This document shows, one piece after another, positions 47,423 through 58,536 of a DNA stretch of 64,000 nucleotides. Position 1 is the first letter of the stretch; each line of letters opens with the position of its first letter. Source of the DNA: Capillidium heterosporum (Eukaryota; Entomophthoromycota; Entomophthoromycetes; Entomophthorales; Capillidiaceae); assembly GCA_016630905.1 (NCBI GenBank), contig WBMQ01000006.1, positions 930,001-994,000 on the forward strand. Reading direction: 5' to 3'. Made by a program: the position numbers and the translations under genes. The notes beneath the pieces were generated by a model. That model worked only from the letters and a program-made list of their open reading frames with translations. It was not told the DNA's origin and did not search any database.

Positions 47423-48464
47423 TTAAAGTTTACTAGGGATATAGTAGAACGCATCCACTTCCTCAGGAATCTCAGCATCAACGTATTTCAAAACGGGGTC
47501 TAAAGCAACATCTGGTTTAAATTTCAAAGTTCCTTTTAAAGTAGCATTAGTAGTTTCCAACTTGGCATCAGTATCATCGATCAACTCCTTCCAGAAATGG
47601 TGGGTTTCTTCGATAATCTTTTCAGCGTACTTTACGTTTTGGAACTTTCCGTCGAAGCCAAACTGGTTAATAGGTTTGTTATCGGGTACCTTGTAGTACT
47701 TGAACCAATCTACGGTAGCAAGCAACAAGTTGGGGAAATGTTTGTCCAAGTCTTGTATATCATTAACTAACTTAGACTTGGGGTCGTTGACATCGATAAC
47801 TAAAAGTTTCCAATCGGTCTCCCCTTCGTCGAGCATGGCCAAGATGCCTAAAACTTTTACCGGCTTTATTTGACCGGGGTAGCCAATCGAACTTCCAATC
47901 TCTATTACATCTAGCGGGTCGTTATCGCCTTTTGCCCCAGTATCTGGGTTGATGACGATTGGGTTCTCCCAAGTCTATAAAATAATCGGATTTAAAAATT
48001 GAAAATATGCAAAAGCAAAAATAGTACCTGTGGTAGTGCACCGTAATTCCATAAGTAACCTCTGTATGGGAACCTATTCTTGACAAAACGAACCTTGTCA
48101 TTCTTTTGATCTAATTTAATTGGATTGAACTGCTCTTTCGTTGCTATCTATAACATAATATTTACCACCGTTTAGTATAGAAAAATTATAGAATATATAC
48201 CTCAGCCTTAACGTTGGTAAACCTAGGTATCTCAACAATCATGTTGTAAACTTTATCATTCGAATTTCCTTCATGTCTTAGAGGTACGTCATGGAAAAAA
48301 GAAGCCTTTTTCCCATCTTTCTCTGCAAATAGGTAAATTAATATATTAAAATAAAATCTTCAATTACCTAAGTAAATTCGATAATCCTTGGTGTACTTGC
48401 CCCCGTAGACCCTGGTCTTGAATTGATTTAATGTACTCATGCTCCTTTGAAAGCTCTTCAACAT
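47423..48464 (-). CDS. Inorganic pyrophosphatase, copy 2 (possible mitochondrial form)
   Basis: A family I pyrophosphatase paralogous to copy 1, with the same four-exon layout. The metal-binding signature [50 protein letters not shown] and [18 protein letters not shown] are all present, so it should be active. Two in-frame ATGs exist. The one at 48440 gives [14 protein letters not shown], comparable to copy 1. The one at 48464 adds MLKSFQRS, making a basic, acid-free N-terminus like a mitochondrial presequence. I list the longer form because both contexts are acceptable; leaky scanning could give both forms. The C-terminus ([16 protein letters not shown]) differs from copy 1. The length is about 296 residues in the long form. 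Targeting is inference. Confidence 0.9.
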
Positions 48465-48926
48465 TGTTGTGTATTTAAATTATTTCAAAATTTCTTATCA
48501 CAAAAATAAGCTTTCGTGACTTCAAAAGTTCAAATTTGGAAAGTAGCTTATCAATTTGATAAAAAGGCAAGATAAACATGTTCTGGTTATGTAGTGTTAT
48601 CCAGGCAGCTTATGAATCCATTACCATAGCTAGGACAGTGTAAGAATACATATACATCTTGAAACACCTTTCGTGAAATGAACATTATATATTTATCTAG
48701 CTGTACCTCAAACTCAGTATCAACATTCTTAAGTATCAGCATATTTTAATAAAAAATAGAATAAAATATAAAAGGCACAATTTACAATTATGTTTAGGAA
48801 GAAATAGTATAAACTACAAGAAATAAAAACAGAATAATTCTATACTATTTCCAAATCAGATAAAGCTTCCAATTAAATTTAAAATGTTTTCTATTCAAAT
48901 ACTTGTTTAAGAAGTTGATTCATCAG
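48465..48926. other. Intergenic spacer before tRNA-Glu
   Basis: AT-rich DNA that holds the promoter side of pyrophosphatase copy 2 and the 5' flank of the tRNA gene. No ORF is recognised. Confidence 0.5.
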
Positions 48927-48998
48927 TCCTCTATGGTCCAGTGGTTAGGATCTCGCTCTCTCACAGCGATGGCCAGGGTTCGATTCCCTGTAGGGGAG
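48927..48998 (+). tRNA. tRNA-Glu (anticodon CTC)
   Basis: A full cloverleaf of 72 nt. The acceptor stem TCCTCTA pairs with TAGGGGA (one T-G pair), with G as discriminator. The D-stem is GTCC/GGAT and the anticodon stem TCGCT/AGCGA encloses the loop CTCTCAC with anticodon CTC. The T-arm is CAGGG-TTCGATT-CCCTG. No intron. The A box (TGGTCCAGTGG) and B box (GGTTCGATTCC) are intact. The sequence is like eukaryotic tRNA-Glu throughout. Confidence 0.97.
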
Positions 48999-49003
48999 TT
49001 TGC

Positions 49004-49008
49004 TTTTT
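49004..49008 (+). terminator. RNA polymerase III terminator of tRNA-Glu
   Basis: A run of five T residues starts six bases after the tRNA 3' end, the usual Pol III stop signal. Confidence 0.8.
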
Positions 49009-49375
49009 ACATTTTCCCACATTAAAAGCTTAGCAATCACAGCTATTTCTACTTACAATGATGTTGTAACTGACAGCTTCCATAACGTTTATTTTTAGGT
49101 TCTTTAACAGCAAAGTATCCTAAAGATTTTTAGATCTTGGGGGTATGAATTGATTCATATCAAGTACAACATAATGTGTCACCGCACAGTTCTTTGAGTT
49201 GCATATGAGTTTTGATGATATAAAAGTCAATGCTTTTGAATGCTATCGCAATTTCAAAGAAAGCTGAGGGGGTAGAATATAACGATTGCTCGGTAAGTTC
49301 AACCAAAACAACTAACTTACTCAAAGTGAACGTTTTCGAAATTGGATCCTTCTTGTAGCCATTCTTAAATCATTA

Positions 49376-49865
49376 AGTAGTCTATCAAGACAATATCGAA
49401 ATACCTTCCATCAAAGTGCAAACTGCTGTCAGTAGTGATAGATTCCAATTCAAGTGCTGATGTACTAGAGATATCGCTCCTAATGTGAAATACAAGTGCA
49501 TTATTCTTGTTAGCGATTTTATGTAAATCTAAGTTATAGAGATGGTTTTTAATTCAGTAATCGTATATAAGGTGTTAAAAATTGCAATACGTACGTCTCT
49601 TTTAGTCATTTAGTATTTCGAATCACAGAAATAGACAGGAGTTGTAGCTACATCGTCGACATCTTTGATAAACCTTAGTCAAGATCTTGAAAGCGATCCC
49701 ACTGAAACGGAATTTTGGCCTCCTCTCTTTAAATTTGATTGTGATACCAGCATCAGCATGAGATTTAGTAGCTTAAAGAATCCCTATATTATGTCCTTTG
49801 GAGTCTCACCTGGTCTAAATTGTTTGCCAAGCAATTTTGGTATCAAGCGCGATGCTACTTGGCAA
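49376..49865 (-). pseudogene. Hsp70 remnant 1 (ATPase-domain fragment)
   Basis: The minus strand contains, in the right order but in different frames and with stops, fragments that follow the Hsp70 ATPase domain. From 5' to 3': ITIKFKERRPKFRFSG and KILTKVYQ (compare the family's I-x-V-x-Y-K-G-E and M-V-L-T-K-M region), DVDDVATTPVYFCDSKY (compare the VTVPAYFNDSQ region), YNLDLHKIANKNNALVFHI (compare YGLDKK...NVLIFDL) and SSLHFDGRYFD (compare the GDTHLGGEDFD region). Key glycines of the phosphate-binding motifs are lost. It cannot make a functional chaperone. Recognition is by eye and would benefit from a profile search. Confidence 0.6.
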
Positions 49866-50449
49866 TATCATCAGCTAGCATTTATGCATCTATAAAGATA
49901 ATATATGATGTAGCTTAGCTAGCGCATTAGTTGGCAGCGATTTGAACTTCGTCATTCTATCAGCTGCCTTTATATGAGCTACTAATTCCAAAGTTAATCT
50001 GAATAACCACTCTCAATTATTGTCTGAGTAAACAACTCTCAAGGCAAGCCAAAGGTCTTTTCTAACATTTTAGTTAAATTAATAAAGGCTAATTCTACTA
50101 AACCTTTTTGTAAGTCTTTACTGCTATAACTCCATTATTAGCTACGTTTAATTAGCTATATATATACTTATCAAAGTCTTACTTTGACTTATAGTGCTTT
50201 TATCGTATATTACATGATTCATCTTTAAATTCAAATATAGTAACCTATTTATATATTTTCATATATAGGCTATAGTTATACATACTTTTAAGTAGATGGA
50301 AACCTTATATTTGATCGCAGGATTATGCTGATATATACATAAATAGCTAAGACAGTAGTATTATACCGAATAGTTATTTGTATACTTTTGGACATCTATA
50401 GTTTACAATTCATCATTCATTTGAGGATTTAGGGCCATCAACTAGCTTT

Positions 50450-51612
50450 TTATGTCTGGCCCAATGTTCCTTCAGAAAAGATTGCAGCATGTACAGTAGC
50501 ACCGTAGACGATGATTTTCTGAGGATATATGCTCATACTCAACTCCTTCCCGTTGAAGTAGGCTTTGAGAAGTTGCTGAATATTGAAAACATTAATCGAT
50601 CCACTTAGCATAACTTTGTAAATATTGGATGCATTAATATTCGACTTCTCAAGGGTATTGTCAACTGAACTCAAGGTACAACTGAAGTACTTGGAACAGA
50701 GTGCTTTGAATTGGACCTAGGTACTATCAACTGTAAATTTCTTGCCTTTAAACAACGAATTGGTTGAAGTGGTAGACAAAGTGGATGCCGATAATTTCAA
50801 TTTGGCATGCTTGGCGGAAGCACAGGCTTTGCGGATGGTACCAAACTTCCTCTACAGCTTGATTTGGCACCTGCCTTAGATTTTATCACCGAGGTAGTTT
50901 ATGAGAGTGGGGGTGAAATTGTCCCCACCCAGGCGCAGATATTTAGTGTTAGCTAGGATTTTGTAGCTTCATCCTTCAACTTTTAATACTGCTACGTCAA
51001 TATTGACTCCACCGAGATGGTAGACGAGGATGTTCTTCGTTTTAACTGATTTATGTAAGCTGTAGGCGGTGGTGGCTACTTCTAGTTCGATTACAATATA
51101 TTTAACGGCAAATACTGACATCTTAGCCGCACTCATCGTCCCCTGATGTTGGAAGTCATCAAAGTAGGTTAAAATAGAAATTACAGTATTGGTAACTTTG
51201 GCATAAAGGCAATCTCCTGATATTTTGTGTAGCTTTTTGAGGATCATGCCGAAAATCTGTTTGAAAGAGAGCGTGATATCACCCTCTGAAGTATTTATTT
51301 AGATGAGAGAACTATTACTCTTATTTATGATATAGAAAGGTCAATTTGACTTACATCACTGGATCTTAGTCTCATTATAGTTACAGCTAATCATGAATTT
51401 GGAGTAGTATACAGTACTTGTGGGATTATTAAATCTTAGATCTTTGGTGGTATCATAATTTAGTTGCTGAGAATCAACAAAGGAAACACAGTTAGGTATG
51501 GCGCGTCTATTTTAATTGTTAGGGATAGTTCCAACACTACCGCTTTTCTAAATGCCTGCTCTCGAATAAATAGTTCCTATAAAAATCTCAACTGCATAGG
51601 AGTAAATGGCCT
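50450..51612 (-). pseudogene. Hsp70 remnant 2 (nearly whole ATPase domain, disrupted)
   Basis: Fragments cover the Hsp70 ATPase domain from its start to about residue 395, in order, on the minus strand. AVEIFIGTIYSRAGI matches the first phosphate loop. NRRAIPNCVSFVDSQQLNYD and NNPTSTVYYSKF follow. Then come FGMILKKLHKISGDCLYAKV, NTVISILTYFDDFQHQGT, NILVYHLGGVNIDVAVL, LRLGGDNFTPTLINYLGDK, FGTIRKACASAKHAKLKLS, SLFKGKKFTVDST and QQLLKAYFNGKELSMSI, with the last part ending VYGATVHAAIFSEGTLG. Several stops and frame changes separate these pieces. The substrate-binding domain is missing after the SEGTLG point. Two longer open segments remain (50450-50674 and 50969-51247). Confidence 0.85.
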
Positions 51613-52544
51613 CCAAAGCAATACCAATAATTTTTTCTATTAAAACTTTGTTTTAGTTTAACCAATTTAAACTTAAGTTTGGTTTTATCAACATCAAATA
51701 TTTTATATCCATTTTATCTGTCCTACGGTCTAAGCTTACCTTTGGTGACCTTTTAGTATATCTTTTAAATAATGAGCATAGAGGTTTACTCCAAGTATAA
51801 ATAGTTTATACCTAATGATATACTATGCAAAAATATAAAGTTTAAAGCTATAAGAATAGCCTTGTACTTTATTGATTTGAGCCTTAGCTGCAATACTTTC
51901 AATACTATTCCCTGGACTTTGAAAGCAGTAGCATCTTTATGCAATTTAAGTATAGCTTTAAGATTATAAGGCTGCTAACTACTTGATATGCTTGTGTGAC
52001 TAGTTCGAACCCTATCGTATAAACATATTTTATTTTTATTACCTCAAATTGAGGCATAGAGTTACTTTTAGTACTTTACCAACTTCACATCCTAAAATCC
52101 GATTTCTTAATTGAAGCTTCAAGTCAATAATTTCCTTTTTAGCTGGATTTTCAGCGTAATTTTGAAATTGGGGCTTTACAAAAGTTTATTTTATATACTC
52201 TGTATTGCAGTACATACCTAATACTGACAGAGGCTATCTTATAAAGTCAACGATGGTACCTACTCTAGAGGCAAGTGCCAAGAAATCTTCTATTAATAAA
52301 AGTTTGTACAAGGAAGCTAGTCAATATAGTTGAAAGTTAAATAGAATCTACCTTATAAACCTATAATCTTTAAGTAGGCTGTTCTAAGTAGTAAGTGAAG
52401 GCACTATCCCAGTTTAAATAGAAATACTACCTTCAACGCTCAAAATAATGAACTATACCTTTAAAAAGTTATATCGATATATATGCAGCTCAAGGAAGTA
52501 GCTTAAAATTAAATACACTATGCCTCTTATATTTATTCTTTTTG
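51613..52544. other. Gene-free AT-rich region between two Hsp70 remnants
   Basis: No coding frame of note. It separates the minus-strand and plus-strand Hsp70 remnants. Eroded N-terminal sequence of the plus-strand copy may lie here, but I could not align it. Confidence 0.4.
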
Positions 52545-52967
52545 TTATATCAACAACCTCAGTTATATATATTTGTCTAGATAATTTAACTCGAATTGAT
52601 GCGATATTTTGTTGAGAAATTTAGCAGTAAGACTGAGGAGAGCTTGTCTTATAACTATCAGGTCGTCAGTAAGCTATTTTTAAAACTGAATGTTCAAATA
52701 AGATTCCTTTTCAATTATTTCAGCTGCCATTGCAATCGATTTGTATTCCGGAATAAACATTTCAATATAGTTACCAACTGTACCCAATTTGAAGTAGTTT
52801 ACTATAGAGTTTACATTTATATTTTAGACCCAACTACCCAGGTTTTAAAAGAATCGAGTCTAAGGAAGTTATTATCCATGAGGCAAATGAGTACAAATCT
52901 TGAAGAAGTTGCCATCAAAGGTGTTGCCATGTATGTTGCTGCCCTCTCTGAAGAAACTTTGGGGTAA
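52545..52967 (+). pseudogene. Hsp70 remnant 3 (second half of ATPase domain)
   Basis: The plus strand reads CLDNLTRI then, after a frame change, MRYFVEKFSSKTEESLSYNY, QVVSKLFLKLNVQIRFLF, NKHFNIVTNCTQFEVVYY and ILDPTTQVLKESSLRK. These follow the Hsp70 order FDNR, HFVQEFKRK, LRRLRTACERAK, ITRARFEEL and LEPVEKVLRDAKL. The frame then jumps to NLEEVAIKGVAMYVAALSEETLG (compare the family's NPDEAVAYGAAVQAAIL). The sequence ends at the same SE-x-TLG point as the inverted copy at 50450. Conserved catalytic residues are lost. A 123-codon open frame survives because of the AT-rich drift and should not be called a gene. Confidence 0.7.
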
Positions 52968-54331
52968 GCTCAAGGTCTCTAGGCTAAATACAAGTACTCA
53001 AGAAGTTGGCTTATTACCTTACATCATTAAATAAAGGACGAGCTATAAATATCTAATAATGTGTAAGCGATTTTTCTACGACTTTATTATTTTACCTATA
53101 TGTCCTTATATTTACTTCAGCTCTATAACCGAGCACAAACTCCTTTTTACTCGAAATTTTATACATATAACAAGTCTATGCCCAAAGCTACATAGGTAGA
53201 TCACTATGTTCAATTGCAAAGTGTATCATGTATTAAGTTATTATAGGCACTATATAACCAAAATAAGGAAGTTGGAACATATATGGTACAAATTTGATAG
53301 AATTAAACTATCCAAGCATATTGGATACTTCACCTGCTTTTAAGGGTGAATGTTGGAAAGGATATGTAATGGTAAGCTAGTAATTTAATTCATCTAAGAA
53401 AATTAGATTTCCAAGTCGAAAGCGTACTTCGTACATGTAGCGTTCGGCTGTACACCCAGTACACTTTTGATAAAGCATGTATAAGTTAGTTAGTGATCTT
53501 TGACAGAGAAATCCATTTCCTACATATAGATCAGCGAACTCTTGCACTCTCAAGTTGATGTTCTTCCTGAAAAGTAGAATTCATTCCCAAATGCTTTTAA
53601 GCTAAAGTTTTCGTACCTTTGTTTACCTGGACTGTGTGAGTACCTTCATCTAAATTACCAAAAAGGCGTCAAAAGTAAACTGACAAAGAGTACTTGCAAT
53701 AGCCAAGAGTATATAAATCTCTTAGGTAGATACTACTCTCTTAATAAAAAGATACATATAGGAAAATTGGGTGTCGTACCAGTAGATTTTCATTGCACTG
53801 CTTTTTTGAATACTATTTTGTAATATCTTTAAGAGTAGATTAGTCAGAGAAAATGCTTTTCTTGGATAGTTATGGTAAATCTACTTTTTAAATATTTTAC
53901 ATGCCTTTTTGTAAAGAGTGTCGTCCCATAAAGATCTTATCGTATATAGAGCTGTGAACTATAGGCGTAAATTTAGAAAAATAGGCATGGCTAAAGCAAG
54001 AGAGAAAGTATACGGGATAAGTTTTAATGAAAAAGAATGACAAGTTCAAAGAAGATCCTAGAGTGCAAGGGGTCTCTGAATGGAATATGTGAAACAAACA
54101 TGGACTGGGAAATATATATACAGCATTAAAATATTGAAAAATCAATTAAATACCTTAATGAATTGAAGACATGGATTAAGTGTGTATACCCACAGAAATG
54201 AGTTAAGCCTTATTGAAGAAATTAAGGGCAAGTAGCAGTAAATGAAAGCTTATACTGGTAAATCATGAGTTTCATCTACCAAAGTTTAAAAACCACCACA
54301 AAAAATTTAATTTACATAGAAAGAAGATCCA
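52968..54331. other. Gene-poor region after the Hsp70 remnants
   Basis: AT-rich, with no recognised gene. One open stretch on the minus strand (53377-53580) is described separately; a second at 53897-54145 has a random-looking Phe/Ser-rich translation and is not called. Confidence 0.4.
53377..53580 (-). other. Unassigned open stretch, possible exon relic
   Basis: A 67-codon stretch without an initial ATG lies between a TGA and a TAG on the minus strand. It reads VQEFADLYVGNGFLCQRSL and then LYQKCTGCTAERYMYEVRFR, and has balanced amino-acid usage unlike the AT-driven noise around it. A TTTTCAG acceptor-like site lies just upstream. The CxxC followed by aromatic residues could belong to a zinc-binding fold. 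I do not recognise a family. Confidence 0.25.
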
Positions 54332-54764
54332 TTACTCTCCAATTTCATCCTTATCAAAAAGAGACTTAGCTTGTTGGATAAATTCGTTCATAACCAACAA
54401 CTCCTCCAACCTGGCCAACTTCTTGTTATCCTTACTCAAACTCAACTTCAGCCCTTCAATCTTCAAACTTCTATGGTTCAATCGTAAACTCGTGGCATTA
54501 GCTTCGTTCAACTTGTCGTGAATAAACTCTAGTAGCAAAGTCTCCAAATAGTCGCAAGTTTCCGGTAAAGGGCTGGTGTCACCGAAACTGTAAAGTAACA
54601 TGGGCACTGGAAGTTAAAAGGAGGTTGGATAAATGAAAATATCAATATATAGTATAAATTAAATATAAATAAAGCTTACTTTCTTTACTGAAAAAGTTCT
54701 TCTTGGCCGAGTTAGTGGCATTTGGTTGGAATGTAGTTAGGTTGTTCTTCGTTTTATCTTCCAT
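54332..54764 (-). CDS. TAF13: Transcription initiation factor TFIID subunit 13 (histone fold)
   Basis: TAF13 pairs with TAF11 through histone folds within TFIID. Two exons (54764-54680 and 54606-54332) code for 119 residues. The exon junction gives FSKEMPMLLYSFGDTSPLPE, which matches the family's start of the histone fold (F-x-K-E...M-x-Y-G-F-G-D). DYLETLLLEFIHDKLNEA and LKLSLSKDNKKLARLEELL complete the fold, and the protein ends FDKDEIGE. The usual fungal TAF13 length is similar. It is divergently paired with GWT1, 136 bp away. Confidence 0.88.
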
Positions 54765-54900
54765 CTTTGCTTCAAGCTGTGAAAAGTTGCTGGGTATTTG
54801 AATTTAGATTTGTCACTTACCAATTACGTCATATTTCTTTTAGGAAAATATGAAAATTGGAAGTTGTGGAAGTTTGTTTACTTTCATCTGCTTATACAGA
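54765..54900. promoter_or_regulatory. Bidirectional promoter of TAF13 and GWT1
   Basis: Only 136 bp separate the start codons of the divergently transcribed TAF13 (-) and GWT1 (+) genes, so both promoters and 5' UTRs must fit here. A CAATTACGTCATATTTC stretch (about 54818-54836) contains TTACGTCA, a CRE/bZIP-like site. Confidence 0.55.
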
Positions 54901-56438
54901 ATGGAAGACTTGAAGTTGAAGAAGGAGTTGTTCGTAACGGGACACAGCGGATCTACCATCCAAGATATTTTGGTAACCGTGTCTCTAACTTTTGTAAGTT
55001 GTTACCATCCTTTTATTTTTAACTTTTTCAATAGCTAGGTATAGTGATAAGGAAGTTATTGTTCAAGCAGTTTAAATCGCCCATCTTAAGTTTCTTGACC
55101 GACTTTTCAACCATCGTACTTCCTTTAATCTTACTTTTAACTTCCCATGAGATTGCCTTCCCAACTGCAATAGTTTTAGTCGCCATTATCCTTGTACTAA
55201 GTTTCAAATTGTACTGGAGTCGTGAGGCTAACTTGGCGAGCATTACTCCCAATGTCAACACTAGACTAGTTTGGTTGACTACTTACCGATCTTACTTGAT
55301 GTTGCTAACAGCTATTTCCATACTTGCCGTCGACTTCAACATATTTCCTAGAGAGTTTTGTAAGGTGGAGACTTATGGTATATCTATAGTAAGTTTTTTA
55401 TAAGTTGCATTATTAAGATAAAGATGGATCTAGGAGTTGGCGCCTTTGTATTTTCATCAGGAATCGTCAATGGAAAACCCAGGCCTTTGTTAAATAACTC
55501 GAAACGAAAGATGTTGTGGTCAACATTTAAACATAGTTTGCCTCTTTTCTTACTTGGTATAATTCGGCTCATTTCTGTTAAAAATTTAGAATACCAGGTA
55601 CATATAACTACAATATAGCATTATATTTACCCATTTTTTTGCTATAGGAGCATGTTACTGAATATGGTGTCCATTGGAACTTCTTTTTTACTTTGGCCAT
55701 CATACCCAATCTAACCACCATACTGAATTTTGTTATCTCCAACAATTTGGCTTTAGCTGCTATACTTTCATGTTATTACCAACTGGCTTTGACAGTGTTC
55801 GATATTGAAACCTTGGTTTTGTATGCACCTCGAGTCGACCTTATTAGTATGAACAAGGAAGGTCTGGCTTCCTCTATCGGCTACGTCGCTATATTTTTGA
55901 TCGGGAAGAACGTCGGTTTAAATCTGTTGACCAACCCTATCAGTTCAAGAAATCCTTGGATATTGCTGAAAAAGCTTACCATGTATTTTTTGCTGTTTCT
56001 AACCTGTTACAGTTACATGGGTTTGGATATATCGCGCAGACTGGTATGTATTGATATAGAACTCTTTAGTAACGCTATATTATTTAGGCTAACCTACCTT
56101 ACATTCTATTTATCGCTTGGTTTAACGTTGCTATGCTACTTACCTTCTGTATTATCGAGCTGGTTATCCCGTACTCGCATAAGATTGACTTGATTGAAGC
56201 CATTAATTTGAATCAGCTTTTCACCTTTTTACTGGTAATGAACGCTCTATACAATGTGCTTTTTACTAACAGTTTGTTATGATAGGCCAATCTATTAACT
56301 GGTCTTGTAAATATGACAGTCGATACGCTGGCTGCCGACAATACTTTGGCTTTAGAAATCTTGATAACTTATATGCTTGTTGTTGCTGGAGTTTCCTATT
56401 TCCTATACTTGAAAAATATCAAAGTTATACAATTTTAA
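54901..56438 (+). CDS. GWT1: GPI inositol acyltransferase Gwt1/PIG-W
   Basis: Acylates the inositol of glucosaminyl-phosphatidylinositol in the ER, an early step of GPI-anchor synthesis. The chosen ATG at 54901 gives MEDLKLKKELFVTGHSGST, matching the family N-terminus; an in-frame ATG at 54850 would add a non-conserved stretch. About six exons encode a protein of about 440 residues with a dozen hydrophobic segments. The conserved motif MDLGVGAFVFSSGIVNG follows an intron whose acceptor must be AGATAAAG. Later motifs are VHWNFFFTLAIIP, NKEGLASSIGYVAIFLIG and the end region LEILITYMLVVAGVSYFLYL. It ends in TAA at 56436-56438. Confidence 0.92.
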
Positions 56439-56989
56439 TAAAACAACAGTTGCTTTGGAGCTGCGAAGCCGGTATTTTTCAGTATATATATCGCTCTTTG
56501 TTAAATATCATCTACGGATATCCCAAAATCCAAAACAATTTGACTAATAATTGCTTTAGTGCTGATAGGTATATTTTCATTGATAATGGCCAATAGAAAC
56601 AGTGTCTAATTTATCACCACTTACCATTTATAAATGTATATACTTATCTTCTAAACCTTTTCTCAGTTTCGGCTTTATTCTCTAGTAAGGTACTGAGATA
56701 TACATATTCCTACAAACTGATTCCGCTCATCCTAAGCTTGTAATCTGGCTTAGTTGGATCAATAACTCCACTAGTCCGAAAGCAAATTAAACGCAAAGTT
56801 TATCAATTGAGACTGATTCTAATTGATTGCTTTTTATGGCTATGAAATTTCATTCAAGGCTGAACCTATCAAAGGCAAGGCCAGAAATTCCTATTATGAA
56901 AATCGCCTCCCATAAATTCCCAAGAACAACTTTACTAACCACTCGGTAGTTGCAGAAATATCAACGTAAACTTGCAAACAGTAAATTTA
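56439..56989. other. Intergenic spacer, GWT1 to DOT1
   Basis: About 550 bp between two plus-strand genes. It holds the DOT1 promoter side. No coding frame is seen. Confidence 0.5.
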
Positions 56990-58536
56990 ATGAAATCACT
57001 ATCACCTTCTTGCACATTTGAATACGCCTCCAAAGAGAGAATGAATGATATCCCTAACTCCAAAGGTACCTTTTATACTAATTGTTATATTTATCATTGT
57101 CAAGTAGATTCTCCACTTGGACGAGTCTCCGAAAGCTCAGTAGACAGTCATTTTGAAGCACCAATGATCATCCATTCAGCATCAGCTATAAAAGACATAA
57201 CCGACAATCGCTATGAACAATGTAAGTTTTACTACTCTTTATTTTTTGTAAATTTTATTCAGTTTTTAGTGATCTTAAACCAGGTGCATGTGTCTACCTG
57301 GAGTATCCAACTAGGGGATGTAGAGAAAGGTTTTTGTTGGTAGAGCCTTTTGAGAAGCTACGCAAGTTGGAAACTAGGGATCTCCACGCCTACAACCCAC
57401 TCGACGATATACATGACACTATGTTGGCTATCGCCATGTTAGCATCCAACAAAAGTGACAAAGATAAGATTACGGACGAAGATAACGGTATAAGGGAAAG
57501 GCTTAGGGAGGCGATGGAAGCAGGTAATTCGAGACAGTTCCTCAAGTCAGTACAGGAATTCAACAACTTGATTCGAGATATGCGCGAACGTAAAGCTTTC
57601 CGAAAGCTGGAAGAAATACCAAAGAACATCGTCAAGCATATACTTTATCAAACCTACTCACGAGTGGTATCCCCTGACGTCGGAGAACTTGGAGCGTACG
57701 ATGCCTTTTCCAACGAAGTGTATGGAGAACTAAACTTTAAATTAATCAGCGACTTTATCAAAAAGGCCGAGATCACCAAAGACTCACTGTTCATCGACAT
57801 GGGGAGTGGAATTGGTAATGTGGTGCTACAGATAGCCGCCCAAGTGGGCTGTAAGTCCCGTGGGGTGGAGATCATGAACATGCCGGCCCAACTTTCCAAC
57901 TACCAGAAGATCGACCTCGAAGCTCGCCTACGCATGTACGGGCTTCCTTCCATCGACTGCGAGTTCTACCTTGGCAGTTTCATGGACCACCCCGATGTAC
58001 TAGAACAGCTGGGAAAGGCTGACGTTCTACTTATCAACAACTACGTCTTCGCACCCGAGCTCAATCTAGAGATCAACGACTTGTTCAAGTACCTGAAGGA
58101 CGGATGCCGTATCATCTCGCTGTGGAGCTTTGCTCACCGCGACAACAAACGCAACACCTCTTTAGAAGGCCGCAAGAAGAAGGCTTCATTGAATGAGATC
58201 AAGAAGATGTTCGAGCGGAAGCGCAAACTCAACAACGACGAAGAAGTTTCCGATAACGACGAGATCGTGGGCGACGACGACGTCATAGCTAACCAGAGAC
58301 CCTTGGCCGAACGCATCAACTTCCGCAACTACATGTCCAGCCAATCTATATTGCGCATCAAGTACCACAAATACATGGAGGGGTGGGTCTCCTGGACCCG
58401 ATCACCGGGAAACTATCTGGTCCATACGGTGGATCGTAAACCGTTGAAACAGTTCTTGAAGCGGAACATTGACAACCTTCAGATCAAGTCCTTCCTCGTT
58501 GAGTATAGGCAGCGGAAGCTGAATTCCATAGAGTAG
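56990..58536 (+). CDS. DOT1: Histone H3-K79 methyltransferase DOT1
   Basis: Methylates lysine 79 of histone H3 from S-adenosylmethionine. The ATG at 56990 (MKSLSPSCTFEYASKERM) is the best start. One intron begins at the GT after GAACAAT near 57222 and ends at TTATTCAG near 57262, giving EQFFSDLKPGACVYLEYPTR. A second possible intron (about 57065-57105) is a multiple of three and can be kept or removed without changing frame. The catalytic domain has YSRVVSPDVGELGAYDAFSN, YGELNFKLISDFIKKA, the SAM-binding FIDMGSGIGNVVLQIAAQVG, GVEIMNMPAQLSNYQ, and LLINNYVFAPELN. The end carries basic/acidic linkers (RKRKLNNDEEVSDNDEIVG), and the protein ends at TAG 58534-58536. Confidence 0.95.

Noticed and set aside
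52596-52967. 123-codon plus-strand frame as a new gene
   Set aside because: Its translation follows the Hsp70 order with key residues lost and needs frame changes at both ends, so I call it a pseudogene.
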